64,000 nucleotides of DNA from Flavobacterium piscisymbiosum. GTDB taxonomy: Bacteria; Bacteroidota; Bacteroidia; Flavobacteriales; Flavobacteriaceae. Where the stretch lies: assembly GCF_020905295.1 (NCBI RefSeq), contig NZ_JAJJMM010000001.1, positions 5,208,001-5,272,000 on the forward strand, written 5' to 3'. This document shows positions 43,606 to 53,711 of the stretch, in pieces. The notes under the pieces are model-generated. The model did no database searches. It worked only from the letters and a program-made list of their open reading frames with translations, and had not been told where the DNA came from. How positions within the stretch are numbered: the first letter of the stretch is position 1; each line of letters begins with the position of its first letter. The position numbers were made by a program, and so were the translations under genes.

Positions 43606-46600
43606 TTAATTATTCAGCGTAAAATTTAATCCTACAGAAATCGTCGTTGGTCGAGGATAGTTATTGTATCTGTCAATTCCAGGAGCTGCTAATCCGGTTA
43701 AATCCATTACTCCTGTTTGATTTATTCCGTCCTGCGCATTTAATCCAATTTCAGGATCTACACCTTTGTATTTTGTAAATACGGCAAGGTTTTCTCCCAT
43801 AAGATAAATTCTAAGTTTCGAACTTTTGTATTTTAATGGCAAAGTATATCCTACCGAAACTGTTTGAAGTCTGAAAAAAGAAGCATCTTCGATCCAGTAA
43901 TCTGAATATTTTGGAGCTGATGTTATGCCACTATTCAGGAAATCATCCGGAACATTAAACGTGGGTAATCTGTTAGGATCGTTCAGCATCATGTTGGTTG
44001 CGTTTAATGCTTTTTGACCAAACATTCCGTATCCGGTAACACCTAAATCAAAATTCCCGTAAGTAAAGTTCATTCCGATACCCATCGTTAAATCAGGTTG
44101 AATATTTCCTAAATCTCTTTTATCAGCATCTACTAAAGCGCTTTCTGCCACTACACTTCCCGCTGCATTATAGTATTGAATTTTACCATCTGCATCAAGG
44201 CCCGCATTTTTGAATCCCCAGAAAGTTCCAACAGGATAACCCTCGGCAATAATTTGAGAATATTGTCCTGACATACCCGCTAATCCGTGAAGAGATCCGC
44301 TGTAAATAACATCTGTTTTATAAGTAGGATTCGATAACTTTTCGATTTTTTGAACGTTATGTCCTAAAGTTAAATTGGCATTCCAAGTAAATTTATCTCC
44401 TTTTATAATATCGGCATTCAACGTAAGTTCAACTCCTTTATTAGACATTTCACCAACATTTGCCAACATAGTTCCTACTAAATAAGGAGGCTGAGGCACT
44501 TCGTAAGTGTACAATAAATCATCTGTGTTTTTTGAATAATATTCGAATGAACCTGTAATTCTGTTGAATAAACTAAAATCGACACCAATGTTCAGTTGTC
44601 TTGTTGATTCCCATTTTAAGTCAGGATTTGGGTTTTGTTTTGGAGAATAAGCCAAACTCCACGTTCCTGTAGTTGGATCATAATAACTATCATTACCCAC
44701 TCCTAAAATAGAAAGCGATTTGTACTCTCCAATTCCGTCCTGATTACCCGTAACACCGTAACCCACTCTAAATTTAAGACTGTCTAACCATCCTTTTGTA
44801 GAACTCATAAATTCCTCGCTCGAAACTTTCCAGGCTACAGATGCAGATGGAAAAGTTCCCCATTTATTGTTTTCTCCAAAACGGCTCGAACCATCGCGTC
44901 TTACTGTAGCAGTCAACAAATATTTGCTGTCATACGAATAATTTGCACGTGCATAAAACGAAACCAGATTCGATTTTCCTTTATATGAATACACATCGCC
45001 TAAACGGTAATTGTAACCTGCACCAAGATTGTTATAACTAAAAGCATTTGTTACAAAACCACTACGCTGTGCGCCAAAACCTTCATAAATATTCTCTAAA
45101 TAAGAATATCCTGCTAGCGCGCCAATAGTGTGCTTATCGATTACTTTATTATAATTTACATAAATTTCGCCTTGTGCATTAGCATATTCTGCATATGTTT
45201 TTTGAGCGTAACCATTTTCAGTTGTTCCTTCCATAACCGCGTAACTTGGTTTGTAAGTACTTCCTTTTACCGCATTGTGTTCGTACGAGATATTGGCTAC
45301 TGCAAGAAAATCATTTAAAAACTTAACTTCAGTTTTAAAATATCCTAACAATCTGTGTCTTTCATTATCTGTCGTTCTGTTTGTTAAAATCTCAACTGGA
45401 TTTTCGTATATATTTCCGGCTACAGAAGAAAATTTTCCATTAGCATCATAAACCGGAATTGTTGGATTTAAGTTATAAGTGCGCTCAAAAATTCTATAAT
45501 CCATTGGATGCCACTTATCAACATTGGCAAATAAACCCATATCAAATTTTACGTCTTTATTGTCTCCAAGATATTGGTACGCATTGATGTTTCCGCTTAA
45601 TCTTTCAAGACCTGTCTTTTTTATAACTCCTTCGTTGTTTAAGTACGAAAGTGAAGTTCTAAAACCACTGTCAGCCTTACCTGAATTAATGCTTAAAGTA
45701 TGCGATTGCGAAATAGCCGTTTGCTCGATTGCTTTTTGCCAGTTTGTATTTCCGCCATAATCAACAGCATCTGAGTTTCCGGTATTTCGTACATAACCTC
45801 TCCATTGATTGGCTGATAAAAGATCTAAATTATCTGTAACATAACCTACGCTTGATAATCCGCTATAGGTTACAGAAACACCTTTTGTACCTGATTTTGT
45901 TGTAATGATAATAACTCCGTTTGCTCCTCTTGATCCGTAGATGGCTGTCGCCGAAGCATCTTTAAGAACGTCTACAGATTTAATATCCGATGGCTGAACA
46001 ATATTGATATCAACCCCGGCAATACCATCAACCACAATAAGCGGACTGTTGCTTGCTGTAAGTGAAGTTCCTCCACGTAAACGTATTGTAGAACCTGCAG
46101 CAGGATCTCCAGAAGGACGAATGATATTTAATCCCGCTACTTTTCCTTGTAAAACCTGTTCTGTAGAAGAAATTGTTCCTTTTACCAGATCATCTGCTTT
46201 TACACTCGAAATAGCTCCGGTTAAATCTGATTTCTTTTGCGTTCCATATCCAACAGAAACTACCTGAACTTCTGCAAGCTGATAACCATCATTTTGCAAA
46301 CGAACGTCGATGTTTGGTTTTGTTGCCGCTGTAATCTGAACCTTTTGGTTTGTAGATCCAATAAACGAAACTTCGATAGCACCTCCTACGGCTACCGTAA
46401 GGACGAACTTCCCATCGAAATCTGTAGTGGTTGCATTTCTGGTTCCTACCTCAATTACCGTTGCTCCCGGCAATACACTTCCTGTATTATCATAAACGGT
46501 ACCTGATACCTGCTTTTTTTCCTGCGCAAACATTCCTGCCGAAAGAAAAAGCATGAAAATCATGAATACCACATTTTGAGTAGTCCACATTTGATGCAGG

Positions 46601-46626
46601 ACTATTTTTTTATTTTTACTATTCAT
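43606..46626 (-). CDS. SusC/RagA family TonB-linked outer-membrane transporter
   Basis: The 1006-residue protein has a signal peptide (FMIFMLFLSAGMFAQ), then a CarboxypepD-regulatory-like domain (VSGTVYDNTGSVLPGATV), then the plug with EQVLQGKVAGLNIIRPSGDP and VLKDASATAIYGSRGANGVI, then a 22-stranded barrel ending in TTISVGLNFTLNN. It imports oligosaccharides using TonB energy together with SusD. Length and order are typical. A 121-base spacer separates it from the upstream glycan-binding candidate. Confidence 0.96.
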   Translation of the reverse strand: MNSKNKKIVLHQMWTTQNVVFMIFMLFLSAGMFAQEKKQVSGTVYDNTGSVLPGATVIEVGTRNATTTDFDGKFVLTVAVGGAIEVSFIGSTNQKVQITAATKPNIDVRLQNDGYQLAEVQVVSVGYGTQKKSDLTGAISSVKADDLVKGTISSTEQVLQGKVAGLNIIRPSGDPAAGSTIRLRGGTSLTASNSPLIVVDGIAGVDINIVQPSDIKSVDVLKDASATAIYGSRGANGVIIITTKSGTKGVSVTYSGLSSVGYVTDNLDLLSANQWRGYVRNTGNSDAVDYGGNTNWQKAIEQTAISQSHTLSINSGKADSGFRTSLSYLNNEGVIKKTGLERLSGNINAYQYLGDNKDVKFDMGLFANVDKWHPMDYRIFERTYNLNPTIPVYDANGKFSSVAGNIYENPVEILTNRTTDNERHRLLGYFKTEVKFLNDFLAVANISYEHNAVKGSTYKPSYAVMEGTTENGYAQKTYAEYANAQGEIYVNYNKVIDKHTIGALAGYSYLENIYEGFGAQRSGFVTNAFSYNNLGAGYNYRLGDVYSYKGKSNLVSFYARANYSYDSKYLLTATVRRDGSSRFGENNKWGTFPSASVAWKVSSEEFMSSTKGWLDSLKFRVGYGVTGNQDGIGEYKSLSILGVGNDSYYDPTTGTWSLAYSPKQNPNPDLKWESTRQLNIGVDFSLFNRITGSFEYYSKNTDDLLYTYEVPQPPYLVGTMLANVGEMSNKGVELTLNADIIKGDKFTWNANLTLGHNVQKIEKLSNPTYKTDVIYSGSLHGLAGMSGQYSQIIAEGYPVGTFWGFKNAGLDADGKIQYYNAAGSVVAESALVDADKRDLGNIQPDLTMGIGMNFTYGNFDLGVTGYGMFGQKALNATNMMLNDPNRLPTFNVPDDFLNSGITSAPKYSDYWIEDASFFRLQTVSVGYTLPLKYKSSKLRIYLMGENLAVFTKYKGVDPEIGLNAQDGINQTGVMDLTGLAAPGIDRYNNYPRPTTISVGLNFTLNN

Positions 46627-46747
46627 ATCTAGTTATTTATTGTTTTTTTATCGATCATATGTAATTCGCATATCAATTTTTGGCATTACGACCAATTTTA
46701 GGGTTATGCTCATTTCATTAGAATTGATGTTTAAATTTGATAGTGAA

Positions 46748-47830
46748 TTATTTGTCTAAAGTTTTAAGAGGAATCGTTGTATCCGAAATTGTTTTGTCTT
46801 TATTGTCTTTTACCACAACATGAATTTCACTTAAATTCGGAACATCCTTAAGCTCTGAAACCAAATTGACAAATCCTTTTATCTCAGCTGTTCCTCCGAT
46901 AAACTCACCCGAGATAACTTTGCTTCCGGCTGTAATCGTGTAGATTAATTTGTTTACGCCCGATTCGTTATTTTTTCTTGACATTCCAAGAAAATCTTTC
47001 TGACTTATTTGTAAAGGGAAAAATCCAAAAACCGGTGCTGGCGGCGGTACAAAAGCTCCAGCGTATAAAACCTGATCCGGAGTTGTTCCTGCCCAATTGT
47101 CTTTTACCATCAGGAAAACCAGATTTTCCATCACGAAATCGTCCGGGGCATTGTAATAATCTTTTGGAACTAAATCCATTTTATAAAAACCGTTTCCTAA
47201 ATCTTTCAATTTTGTTTTTTCGGCAATCTCAGGTTTCGATGCTTCGTACATTTGCTGAATAGTCCAGTCGTTTAGTCCGCTGTGCATGTGTACACTTGTA
47301 GCACCTGCAAATCCCGGAGCCAGATTGGCATTAAACAAAATACTTACTCCTTTATCAATAGTTGGTTTTGTTGGGTAAGCTCTAATCAGCTCATTCGCAG
47401 TATAAAATGAAGAGAAATCCGTGTATGGCATATTCGCCACTTCACTTTGTTTCGATCCATTTTTGTTTTTTATGCGAAGCCAAAATCCTGCACTTGCTGC
47501 AATTTCAGTTGGGGTTTTGGAAAAATATTCTGTTGGAGTCAAAGTAATACTCCAGATTTTATCTTTTACATGTGTAAGTTTAGCAAAGTCTGATGAGTTT
47601 TCCCAATTTCCTGAATCTGGTTCTGATGGCGACCAAATCCATAAATATAAAACTTCATTTTCAGCAAATGTAGTTCCTGAAAGATCAAAAAACCACGTCA
47701 CTTTTTCATCATATTTGTATACTACAGGAAATGATGTCATACTCCCTACAGCTCCGGTTGTTTCTTGTGCCTGCACAAAATTAGGAGCAATTAATAAGGC
47801 AAGTAAAATTGTATATATAAATTTTTTCAT
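46748..47830 (-). CDS. Putative surface glycan-binding protein at a SusE-like position
   Basis: The 360-residue protein has a signal peptide ending FVQAQ and, unlike most surface glycan-binding proteins, no lipobox cysteine. Two similar beta-sandwich modules are visible (about residues 38-135, KVTWFFDLSGTTFAENEVLY, and 155-260, VSILFNANLAPGFAGATSVH), each with W/Y-rich ends that could stack on sugars. A third C-terminal module follows. I infer glycan binding from position and module shape; the family is not certain. It lies 8 bases after the DUF5004-like gene. Confidence 0.65.
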   Translation of the reverse strand: MKKFIYTILLALLIAPNFVQAQETTGAVGSMTSFPVVYKYDEKVTWFFDLSGTTFAENEVLYLWIWSPSEPDSGNWENSSDFAKLTHVKDKIWSITLTPTEYFSKTPTEIAASAGFWLRIKNKNGSKQSEVANMPYTDFSSFYTANELIRAYPTKPTIDKGVSILFNANLAPGFAGATSVHMHSGLNDWTIQQMYEASKPEIAEKTKLKDLGNGFYKMDLVPKDYYNAPDDFVMENLVFLMVKDNWAGTTPDQVLYAGAFVPPPAPVFGFFPLQISQKDFLGMSRKNNESGVNKLIYTITAGSKVISGEFIGGTAEIKGFVNLVSELKDVPNLSEIHVVVKDNKDKTISDTTIPLKTLDK

Positions 47831-47838
47831 ATTACTTT

Positions 47839-48363
47839 TTAATTAATAGCAGTTAATTTAAACACATAAGAAATAAATACGCTTCCTCCGGATTTACGCG
47901 GTAACTGAATTTCCATTTCTCCGTTTTTTCCCGGAACAGATGATAATATAAGTTCATCTGTTTTTTGCGTTTTTTGAGCGTCGCTGTACAAATAGATTTT
48001 AGTAGGCCCGTTTCCTGTTGTAGGCTGAAAATCTGAGCTTAGTTGCCAGTATCCTTTTGGGGCAAATAAAGGAGGTACATTTCCTGCAACTTCATAACTT
48101 GTTGGATTGTTTTTTTCATCTACATTAAATTTGATTTTAAAATCTTCGTAGTTGAAATAGGTACTCAAGTTTTCTTCACTTGGGGTGATATTATTTGCCT
48201 TTGCAAATTCATCAACCATCTTCAAATTTGTTAATCCCCAGTTTCCATTTACTTTTTCATAAATGGTAATCGGATCAACGTAGCTTCCGTCTTCTGTGTT
48301 ATCGCAACCAATGGCAAATAAACACATTGTAACAGCTAACCAGTAAATACTTTTACATCTCAT
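47839..48363 (-). CDS. DUF5004-like lipoprotein, first gene of the PUL operon
   Basis: The 174-residue protein has a lipoprotein signal ending in AIGC. After an N-terminal VNGNWGLTNLKMVDEFAK segment it is beta-rich (GYWQLSSDFQPTTGNGPTKI; FISYVFKLTAIN), as in lipocalin-like DUF5004 proteins found in Bacteroidota glycan loci. Function is unknown. Being first in the operon, ahead of susC, is uncommon. Confidence 0.7.
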   Translation of the reverse strand: MRCKSIYWLAVTMCLFAIGCDNTEDGSYVDPITIYEKVNGNWGLTNLKMVDEFAKANNITPSEENLSTYFNYEDFKIKFNVDEKNNPTSYEVAGNVPPLFAPKGYWQLSSDFQPTTGNGPTKIYLYSDAQKTQKTDELILSSVPGKNGEMEIQLPRKSGGSVFISYVFKLTAIN

Positions 48364-48749
48364 AAATTTTGGTTTTTGTTAGTTTTTTTATCCTTTAAAA
48401 GGACAGTACGAAACTAGATGTTAAATAAACCTAAAAAAAAATATCTGCGAAAAATCAAGATATAATTCAGTAATTTCACAGCTTAAAAACCTGAAAATCA
48501 ACAAACTAAAACGTTTTCGCAAATTAAAAAATCAAGGTTCTGTTGAGATGAAAAACGCAAATAAACTATGGTAAAAATGACAATAACTAAATTAAAATAG
48601 ATTTTTTTTTCACTATACATATATTTAATTCCTTTTTATTGTATAATTGCAAGTTATTAGAGTACTTTTAACATTCTAAACCCGGTTTCACACGATAATC
48701 ACTTCCTTTCTCTTATATATATTACAAAAGAAGCTACCCATTTTAAAAG
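48364..48749. promoter_or_regulatory. Divergent control region between PUL operon and its regulator
   Basis: No gene is found. I see no perfect TAnnTTTG box for the minus-strand PUL; the nearest candidate is TTAATTTG with TTTG upstream. The near-palindrome CCTTTAAAAGG lies at 48392-48402. The PUL regulator probably binds within this 480-base gap. Confidence 0.35.
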
Positions 48750-48780
48750 TTGCTAATCATCAGCTCTTAAACTATTTTTG
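48750..48780 (+). promoter_or_regulatory. Promoter of the DUF6377-like regulator
   Basis: TTG (48750-48752), N20, TATTTTTG (48773-48780) lies 64 bases before the ATG. Confidence 0.55.
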
Positions 48781-48844
48781 AATAAAAAACGAATTAACTC
48801 AAGCCGAACTAAAACTTTTTTACCTCCTAAACCAAACCAAAAAC

Positions 48845-50443
48845 ATGCGAAGAATAGTAATTCTATATTTCTTACTTGCAGGTTTTTCTCTCTCTGCGAA
48901 AGAGACAAATCCTGTTCTGGAAGAATTAGATAAAGTACTCCTTAAAAAGGAAATCTACTTAAAACAGAAGTATCATAAAATAGAAACTTTAAAGAAAAAC
49001 GTCTCTAAGTTTACTCTGAGCCAGAACAACGAACAGCTTTATGATACTTATATGCTGCTGTTTGAAGAATATAAATCTTTCAAATACGACTCGGCTTATT
49101 ATTATTTAGAACAAGCCAAGATCAAAGCAATTGTGCTTAAAGAACCTATTTATTTGGCCAAAAGCCGAATAAAAGAAGGCTTTGTATTGCTTTCCTCAGG
49201 TCTCTTTAAAGAAGCTATTGATACTTTGAATGTTATCGACGATAAAAAACTCGATCAAAGAAATAAATTCGAATTTTATTCGATCAAAGCCCGCGCCTAT
49301 TATGATCTGGCCGATTATAATAAAGATCAGCGTTTCAATATTCATTATGTTCAGCAAGGAAATCATTTCCTAAAAAAGGCGTTAGAATTAATAGGAACCA
49401 ATACAAACGAATATTGGGCTGCAGAGAGTTTGAAACGCTTGAAACAGCAAGATTGGCGTGGCGCTGAATTTGCGTTTAGCTACTGGATCAACAATTACCA
49501 ATTACCATCTGATTATTACGGAATTGCAACTTCAAGTCTCGGTTATATTTATTCTGAAAGAGGATATACAAAAAAGGCAATTTATTATTTGGCACTTGCG
49601 GCTATCGCCGATGTCAAAAATGCTACAAAAGAAACCGTTGCCCTTAGAAATTTAGCCAACGAACTCTTTAAAATGGGGTATCTGGACAAAGCCAATGAGT
49701 ACATTAATATTGCTATGGATGATGCGACTTTTTATAATGCCAGACATCGTAAAATCGAAATTTCGTCGATATTGCCTATTATCGAAAAAGCACAATTAAA
49801 CAATGTAAAAGAAAAAAATGATAAACTCGAAAAGATTATTATTCTCCTAACGATCCTTACGGTAATTATTATTTTGTTTTCGATTATCATTTTTAAACAA
49901 TTAAAAGAAAGAAATAAAGCCAGAAAAATAATGGCTTTCTCATACGCGCAACTTCAGGAAATGAATATTAGTCTGAGTGAAGCCAATGCTATTAAAGAAG
50001 AATATATCACATATTTTATTAAAGCCACTTCGGCCTTTATCAATAAAATAGATCATATTCAGAAAAGTACACTTCATAAAATCATTACCAAGAAAACAGA
50101 TGAAGTTATTGCAAGTTTAAAACGCTATAATGTAAAGGAAGAGCGCGAGAATCTTTTTCATCAATTTGATGAAATCTTCCTGAAGTTATTCCCCACTTTT
50201 GTAACCGATTTTAATAATTTATTCCCAAACGATCATAAATGCGTGGTAAAAAAAGGAGAACTTTTAAACACCGAATTGCGCATTTTCGCTTTGTATCGCT
50301 TAGGAATTCAGGACAGTAACCAAATGGCAGAATTCCTGGAACTTTCTGTAGCTACCATTTACACGTACAAAACCAGAATCAAAAGCAAATCAGATTTTAA
50401 GGATACTTTTGAAGAGAAGATTATGGCGATTAAAACTATCTAA
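48845..50443 (+). CDS. PUL regulator: periplasmic TPR sensor with cytoplasmic LuxR-like end (DUF6377-like)
   Basis: The 532-residue protein has a signal-like N terminus ([12 protein letters not shown]), TPR-type helices (about residues 25-310), one TM helix (about 328-350; [20 protein letters not shown]), a coiled-coil linker and a cytoplasmic C-terminal domain. The last 70 residues ([36 protein letters not shown]) look like a LuxR-type helix-turn-helix. The layout matches DUF6377 regulators and works like SusR: periplasmic glycan sensing coupled to DNA binding. It is divergent from the PUL operon and very probably its activator. Confidence 0.85.
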   Translation: MRRIVILYFLLAGFSLSAKETNPVLEELDKVLLKKEIYLKQKYHKIETLKKNVSKFTLSQNNEQLYDTYMLLFEEYKSFKYDSAYYYLEQAKIKAIVLKEPIYLAKSRIKEGFVLLSSGLFKEAIDTLNVIDDKKLDQRNKFEFYSIKARAYYDLADYNKDQRFNIHYVQQGNHFLKKALELIGTNTNEYWAAESLKRLKQQDWRGAEFAFSYWINNYQLPSDYYGIATSSLGYIYSERGYTKKAIYYLALAAIADVKNATKETVALRNLANELFKMGYLDKANEYINIAMDDATFYNARHRKIEISSILPIIEKAQLNNVKEKNDKLEKIIILLTILTVIIILFSIIIFKQLKERNKARKIMAFSYAQLQEMNISLSEANAIKEEYITYFIKATSAFINKIDHIQKSTLHKIITKKTDEVIASLKRYNVKEERENLFHQFDEIFLKLFPTFVTDFNNLFPNDHKCVVKKGELLNTELRIFALYRLGIQDSNQMAEFLELSVATIYTYKTRIKSKSDFKDTFEEKIMAIKTI

Positions 50444-50494
50444 GTTGCTAAGGAACTAAGATGCTAAGGGACTAAGTTTTTACACAATCTTGTT

Positions 50495-50585
50495 ATTTCG
50501 ACGAAGGAGAAATCTCCGCTAGAAGCTCGACAAATTTTGACAATTTTTACGGAGTTATTTGCGGAGATTTCTCCTTCATCGAAAT
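50495..50585. repeat. Hairpin repeat family, variant arms
   Basis: Arms 50495-50519 and 50561-50585 are 25-nt inverted copies with one mismatch (core GAAGGAGAAATCTCCGC). The loop keeps AGAAGCTCGACAAA and CGGAGTTATTTG. The arms differ from those of other copies yet remain self-complementary. Confidence 0.75.
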
Positions 50586-50635
50586 TAACAAACTTATCCT
50601 AAAAAAAGAGACATTAAATTTCGCTCTTTTATATT

Positions 50636-50764
50636 TTCTTTATTCTATTTTCTTTATTCTATTTTCTTTATTATTTATTATTTATTATTTATTCTTTACT
50701 CTTTATTCTTTACTCTTTATTCTTTACTCTTTATTCTTTACTCTTTATTCTTTACTCTTTATTC
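50636..50764. repeat. 14-bp tandem repeat (TTTATTCTTTACTC)
   Basis: It begins as TTTATTCTATTTTC units, passes through TTATTATTTA, and ends with about six TTTATTCTTTACTC units. The stop codon of the gene at 50759 lies in the last unit. Confidence 0.85.
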
Positions 50765-51982
50765 TGAAACCTCCAATTGCAAAACAACATTTTGATATCG
50801 TGTACTTAACGAAAATAACTGCTCTGCAAAAATCATAATGGCTAGCGGAATAAAGAAAAACGAAATTAAATTTTCCACATATAAAAAGTACGTCGTAATC
50901 ATAAAAATCCGGGCATATTCAAGATAATACATCCATTTTCGCTGTTCTAATAAAGCACCACAATTGACTAAAGTGATAAGGATAATCGAAAGCACAAAAA
51001 CCTTATCAACGACATTCAAATATTCAAAATAATAGGTAAAAACCGTTAGAAACAAAGTGCATACCCCTAACTGAATATAAAGATAATTCTTAAACCGAAG
51101 CCTTTGATGTGGATTGGCTTTATCCTGCAGAAATCGCTTTTCTAATATAGGACGAATATCCTGATCCATGTGTGCTGGACTTCCAAAAATGGCTTTCCAT
51201 TTGGCTTTAAAGCCTTCAGAACGTTTCCATAATTCGTAGATTTCAAAATAATAATGAAAGTGCTGCCAAAGGAAACTATAACTTTTTAGCGGATGCGTTA
51301 AACCGTATTTTGGTTTTTCTTCTTCTTCCTGAAAAGTTCCAAAAAGACGATCCCAAAAGGTAAACATATCGCCATAATTTTTATCTAAATATTTCTCGTC
51401 AGAAGCATGGTGAACGCCATGAACCGATGGAGTTACAAAAACATATTCCAGCCATTTTATTCGGCCTATAAGCTGTGTGTGCGTAAAGAAAGAATAAGCA
51501 CCGTGAACAATAAGCATCGTAATGACCATTGACGGATGAAAACCAACCAACGGAAGTACGCACCAAAATCCGGTTCTTACAACGGCCTGAAAAGTAGTAA
51601 TTCTGGCAGCAGCCGTAAAATTAAATTCTTCGCTATGATGATGCACAATATGCGCTGCCCAGAAAAAATTGACTTCATGACCTAATCTGTGGTACCAATA
51701 CCAAACAAAATCGGTCGCGAGAATCAAGGCAAACCAAACAAAAACATTGCTTGGGATATCGAAAATTCTATAATTGTCATATATCAAATAATACAACTGA
51801 TAAAAACTTGCGGCTATAAATAAATTGATCAGTCGTTCTGCAATACCAATGCTAATATTAGACACTGAACTTTCGTAGTTAAAAATTTCCGGTCTCTTTT
51901 TGCGTTGCGCTAATTTATATTCTAAAAATAAGAACAGAAAAAAAGCAGGCATTGCAAAAGCTAGAAAATTAATATGTTTCAT
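50759..51982 (-). CDS. Sterol desaturase/fatty acid hydroxylase superfamily protein
   Basis: The 407-residue integral membrane di-iron protein has its histidine boxes clear: HRLGH (98-102), HIVHHH (111-116), H160/H168 and HGVHH (188-192). The family hydroxylates or desaturates lipids (fatty acids, carotenoids, sterols) using oxygen; the substrate here is unknown. After the catalytic half it carries extra C-terminal TM helices (about 300-390), making it longer than minimal members. Confidence 0.9.
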   Translation of the reverse strand: MKHINFLAFAMPAFFLFLFLEYKLAQRKKRPEIFNYESSVSNISIGIAERLINLFIAASFYQLYYLIYDNYRIFDIPSNVFVWFALILATDFVWYWYHRLGHEVNFFWAAHIVHHHSEEFNFTAAARITTFQAVVRTGFWCVLPLVGFHPSMVITMLIVHGAYSFFTHTQLIGRIKWLEYVFVTPSVHGVHHASDEKYLDKNYGDMFTFWDRLFGTFQEEEEKPKYGLTHPLKSYSFLWQHFHYYFEIYELWKRSEGFKAKWKAIFGSPAHMDQDIRPILEKRFLQDKANPHQRLRFKNYLYIQLGVCTLFLTVFTYYFEYLNVVDKVFVLSIILITLVNCGALLEQRKWMYYLEYARIFMITTYFLYVENLISFFFIPLAIMIFAEQLFSLSTRYQNVVLQLEVSE

Positions 51983-52334
51983 TTTAAAAATTCCTTTTTT
52001 GATTTAAAAAAACTCAAATACATTTTACTATAAACACTGGGACAATTATTTTTAACACATAGAAACATAGCTTTTGTTTGCTCAAAAAAAAGGACGTTTC
52101 ACTTATCTAAATGCACATCCCGATAGCTATCGGGACTATGCGAAAGAAATGTATTTCTTTTTGTTTCCTTTATTTCACATAAAATCTATGTTTCTATCTG
52201 TTTAATAATTTTTCACGTCATACAGCGCGCATTACTATAAACTTAAAACAAAGATATTTTCATCGATTAATACTTTCTCTTTTGAAAATAATAGTAATCA
52301 ATGAAAACAGTCTTTATATTCTAAAACCTACTTT
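51983..52334. other. Spacer with an 18-bp perfect palindrome
   Basis: TCCCGATAGCTATCGGGA (52118-52135) is a perfect palindrome; similar words occur at 56855-56872 and in the terminator at 38469. Inverted GAAACATAG/CTATGTTTC words flank it. No gene is seen. Confidence 0.6.
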
Positions 52335-53621
52335 TTAGTTCTGCTTAAATTTTGGCTCAGCCAAAGCAACTTCTTTTACAGATTGTGTATCGGCTACTTT
52401 TTGCAACGCAATAATATAAGCAGCAATACGAGGCGTTACGTTATGTTTGGCAGCGATTCTAAAAACAGTTTCAAAACCTTTTTCTAAAATATCTTCTAAG
52501 CGTGTATTAATCTGGTGGATTCTCCAGGATTCTAAAAGCGAATTCTGAAGCCATTCGAAATAAGAAACAGTAACTCCGCCGGCATTCGCTAAAATGTCCG
52601 GAACTACCAATACATTATTATGATGTAATATTTGATCCGCATCAGACGAAACTGGTCCGTTTGCTCCTTCTACAATAATTTTAGCGCGAATTTCATTGGC
52701 ATTTTTTTGCGTGATAACATCTTCTTTAGCAGCCGGAATCAACACATCTACATCCAGCAATAATAGATCTTCATGCTTTATGGCTACTGAATTTGGATAT
52801 CCTTTAATGCTTTTATTATTGAGATTATAATACAAGATTAATTCCGGAATATTCAGTCCTTCAGGATTGTAAAAAGCTTCAGAAACATCACTAACAGCGA
52901 CTACTTTTAGTCCTTTTTCGAACAAAAACAAAGCCGAATGCAAACCAACATTACCAAAACCCTGAATCGCCACAGTAGATCTCGCAGGTCTTAATTTTAG
53001 TTTTTGAAGCGCCAATAAGGTAATAATACTTACACCTCTTCCTGTTGCTTCTACCCTGCCCAAAGATCCTCCTGAATGCAAATGTTTTCCGGTTACAACA
53101 GCATGAATTGTTTTGCCGTGAACCAATGAAAACTCATCCATCAGCCAGCCCATTTCGTCAGGCCCCGTGCCCATGTCCGGAGCAGGAACATCTTTTTCCG
53201 GGCCAAAAATATCCGCTAAAGCTTTCGTATAAGCTCTTGTAATTTTCTCTAATTCACTTTTAGAAAGCGTTCTTGGGTCACAAATAATTCCGCCTTTTGC
53301 TCCTCCAAACGGAATTCCGGTTACAGCAGATTTCCAAGTCATCCAGGCAGCAAGCGCTTTTACTTCGTCAAGATTTACGGCATTATCATATCGAATTCCT
53401 CCTTTTGATGGCCCTAAAGCTGTATTGTGAATAACACGATATCCCTCGAAATTTTGCTCTTTTCCGTTATCTAACGTAATCGAAAAATTAACAACAATTT
53501 GTTTTTCCGGTCGTTGCAGTTTCTGTCTGATAGATTCATCCAGATTTAAGATATCAGCAGCGATATTAAAGCGATCAATCATCGATTGAAAGGGATTCTG
53601 TTTTATTAATTGTGTACTCAT
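52335..53621 (-). CDS. gdhA: Glutamate dehydrogenase (Glu/Leu/Phe/Val dehydrogenase family)
   Basis: The 428-residue protein has the substrate-site lysine motif IPFGGAKGGIICDP, the catalytic region PAPDMGTGPDEMGWLMDEF, and an NAD(P)-binding Rossmann domain with VAIQGFGNVGLHSALFLFEK. Length and motifs fit the hexameric glutamate dehydrogenases that link 2-oxoglutarate and glutamate; I infer glutamate as substrate rather than branched amino acids. Upstream on the same strand, before position 54011, lie two Cys/Met-rich short ORFs and terminator hairpins that may control its transcription. Confidence 0.9.
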   Translation of the reverse strand: MSTQLIKQNPFQSMIDRFNIAADILNLDESIRQKLQRPEKQIVVNFSITLDNGKEQNFEGYRVIHNTALGPSKGGIRYDNAVNLDEVKALAAWMTWKSAVTGIPFGGAKGGIICDPRTLSKSELEKITRAYTKALADIFGPEKDVPAPDMGTGPDEMGWLMDEFSLVHGKTIHAVVTGKHLHSGGSLGRVEATGRGVSIITLLALQKLKLRPARSTVAIQGFGNVGLHSALFLFEKGLKVVAVSDVSEAFYNPEGLNIPELILYYNLNNKSIKGYPNSVAIKHEDLLLLDVDVLIPAAKEDVITQKNANEIRAKIIVEGANGPVSSDADQILHHNNVLVVPDILANAGGVTVSYFEWLQNSLLESWRIHQINTRLEDILEKGFETVFRIAAKHNVTPRIAAYIIALQKVADTQSVKEVALAEPKFKQN

Positions 53622-53671
53622 GATATATATTTTTTTAATTTGGGTTTATTGGGTTTAGAAATTGATCCATT

Positions 53672-53705
53672 AAAAAAGTCTTTTTGATAGTTACAAAGAG
53701 CTTTT
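53672..53705 (-). terminator. Weak hairpin with T-run after the second short ORF
   Basis: The minus strand reads AAAAGCTCTTT, a 9-nt loop, then AAAAAGACTTTTTT. About 10 pairs form with one bulge. It may be a second attenuator before gdhA, but it is A/U-only apart from two pairs. Confidence 0.35.
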
Positions 53706-53711
53706 ATTATT

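Noticed and set aside
45524..46506. Plus-strand ORFs opposite the susC-type gene
   Set aside because: They are shadows of a long, fully supported SusC coding sequence.
50636..50764. CRISPR-like regular repeats
   Set aside because: The 14-bp units have no unique spacers, and no cas gene is present; it is a simple tandem repeat. The same holds for 56891-56979.
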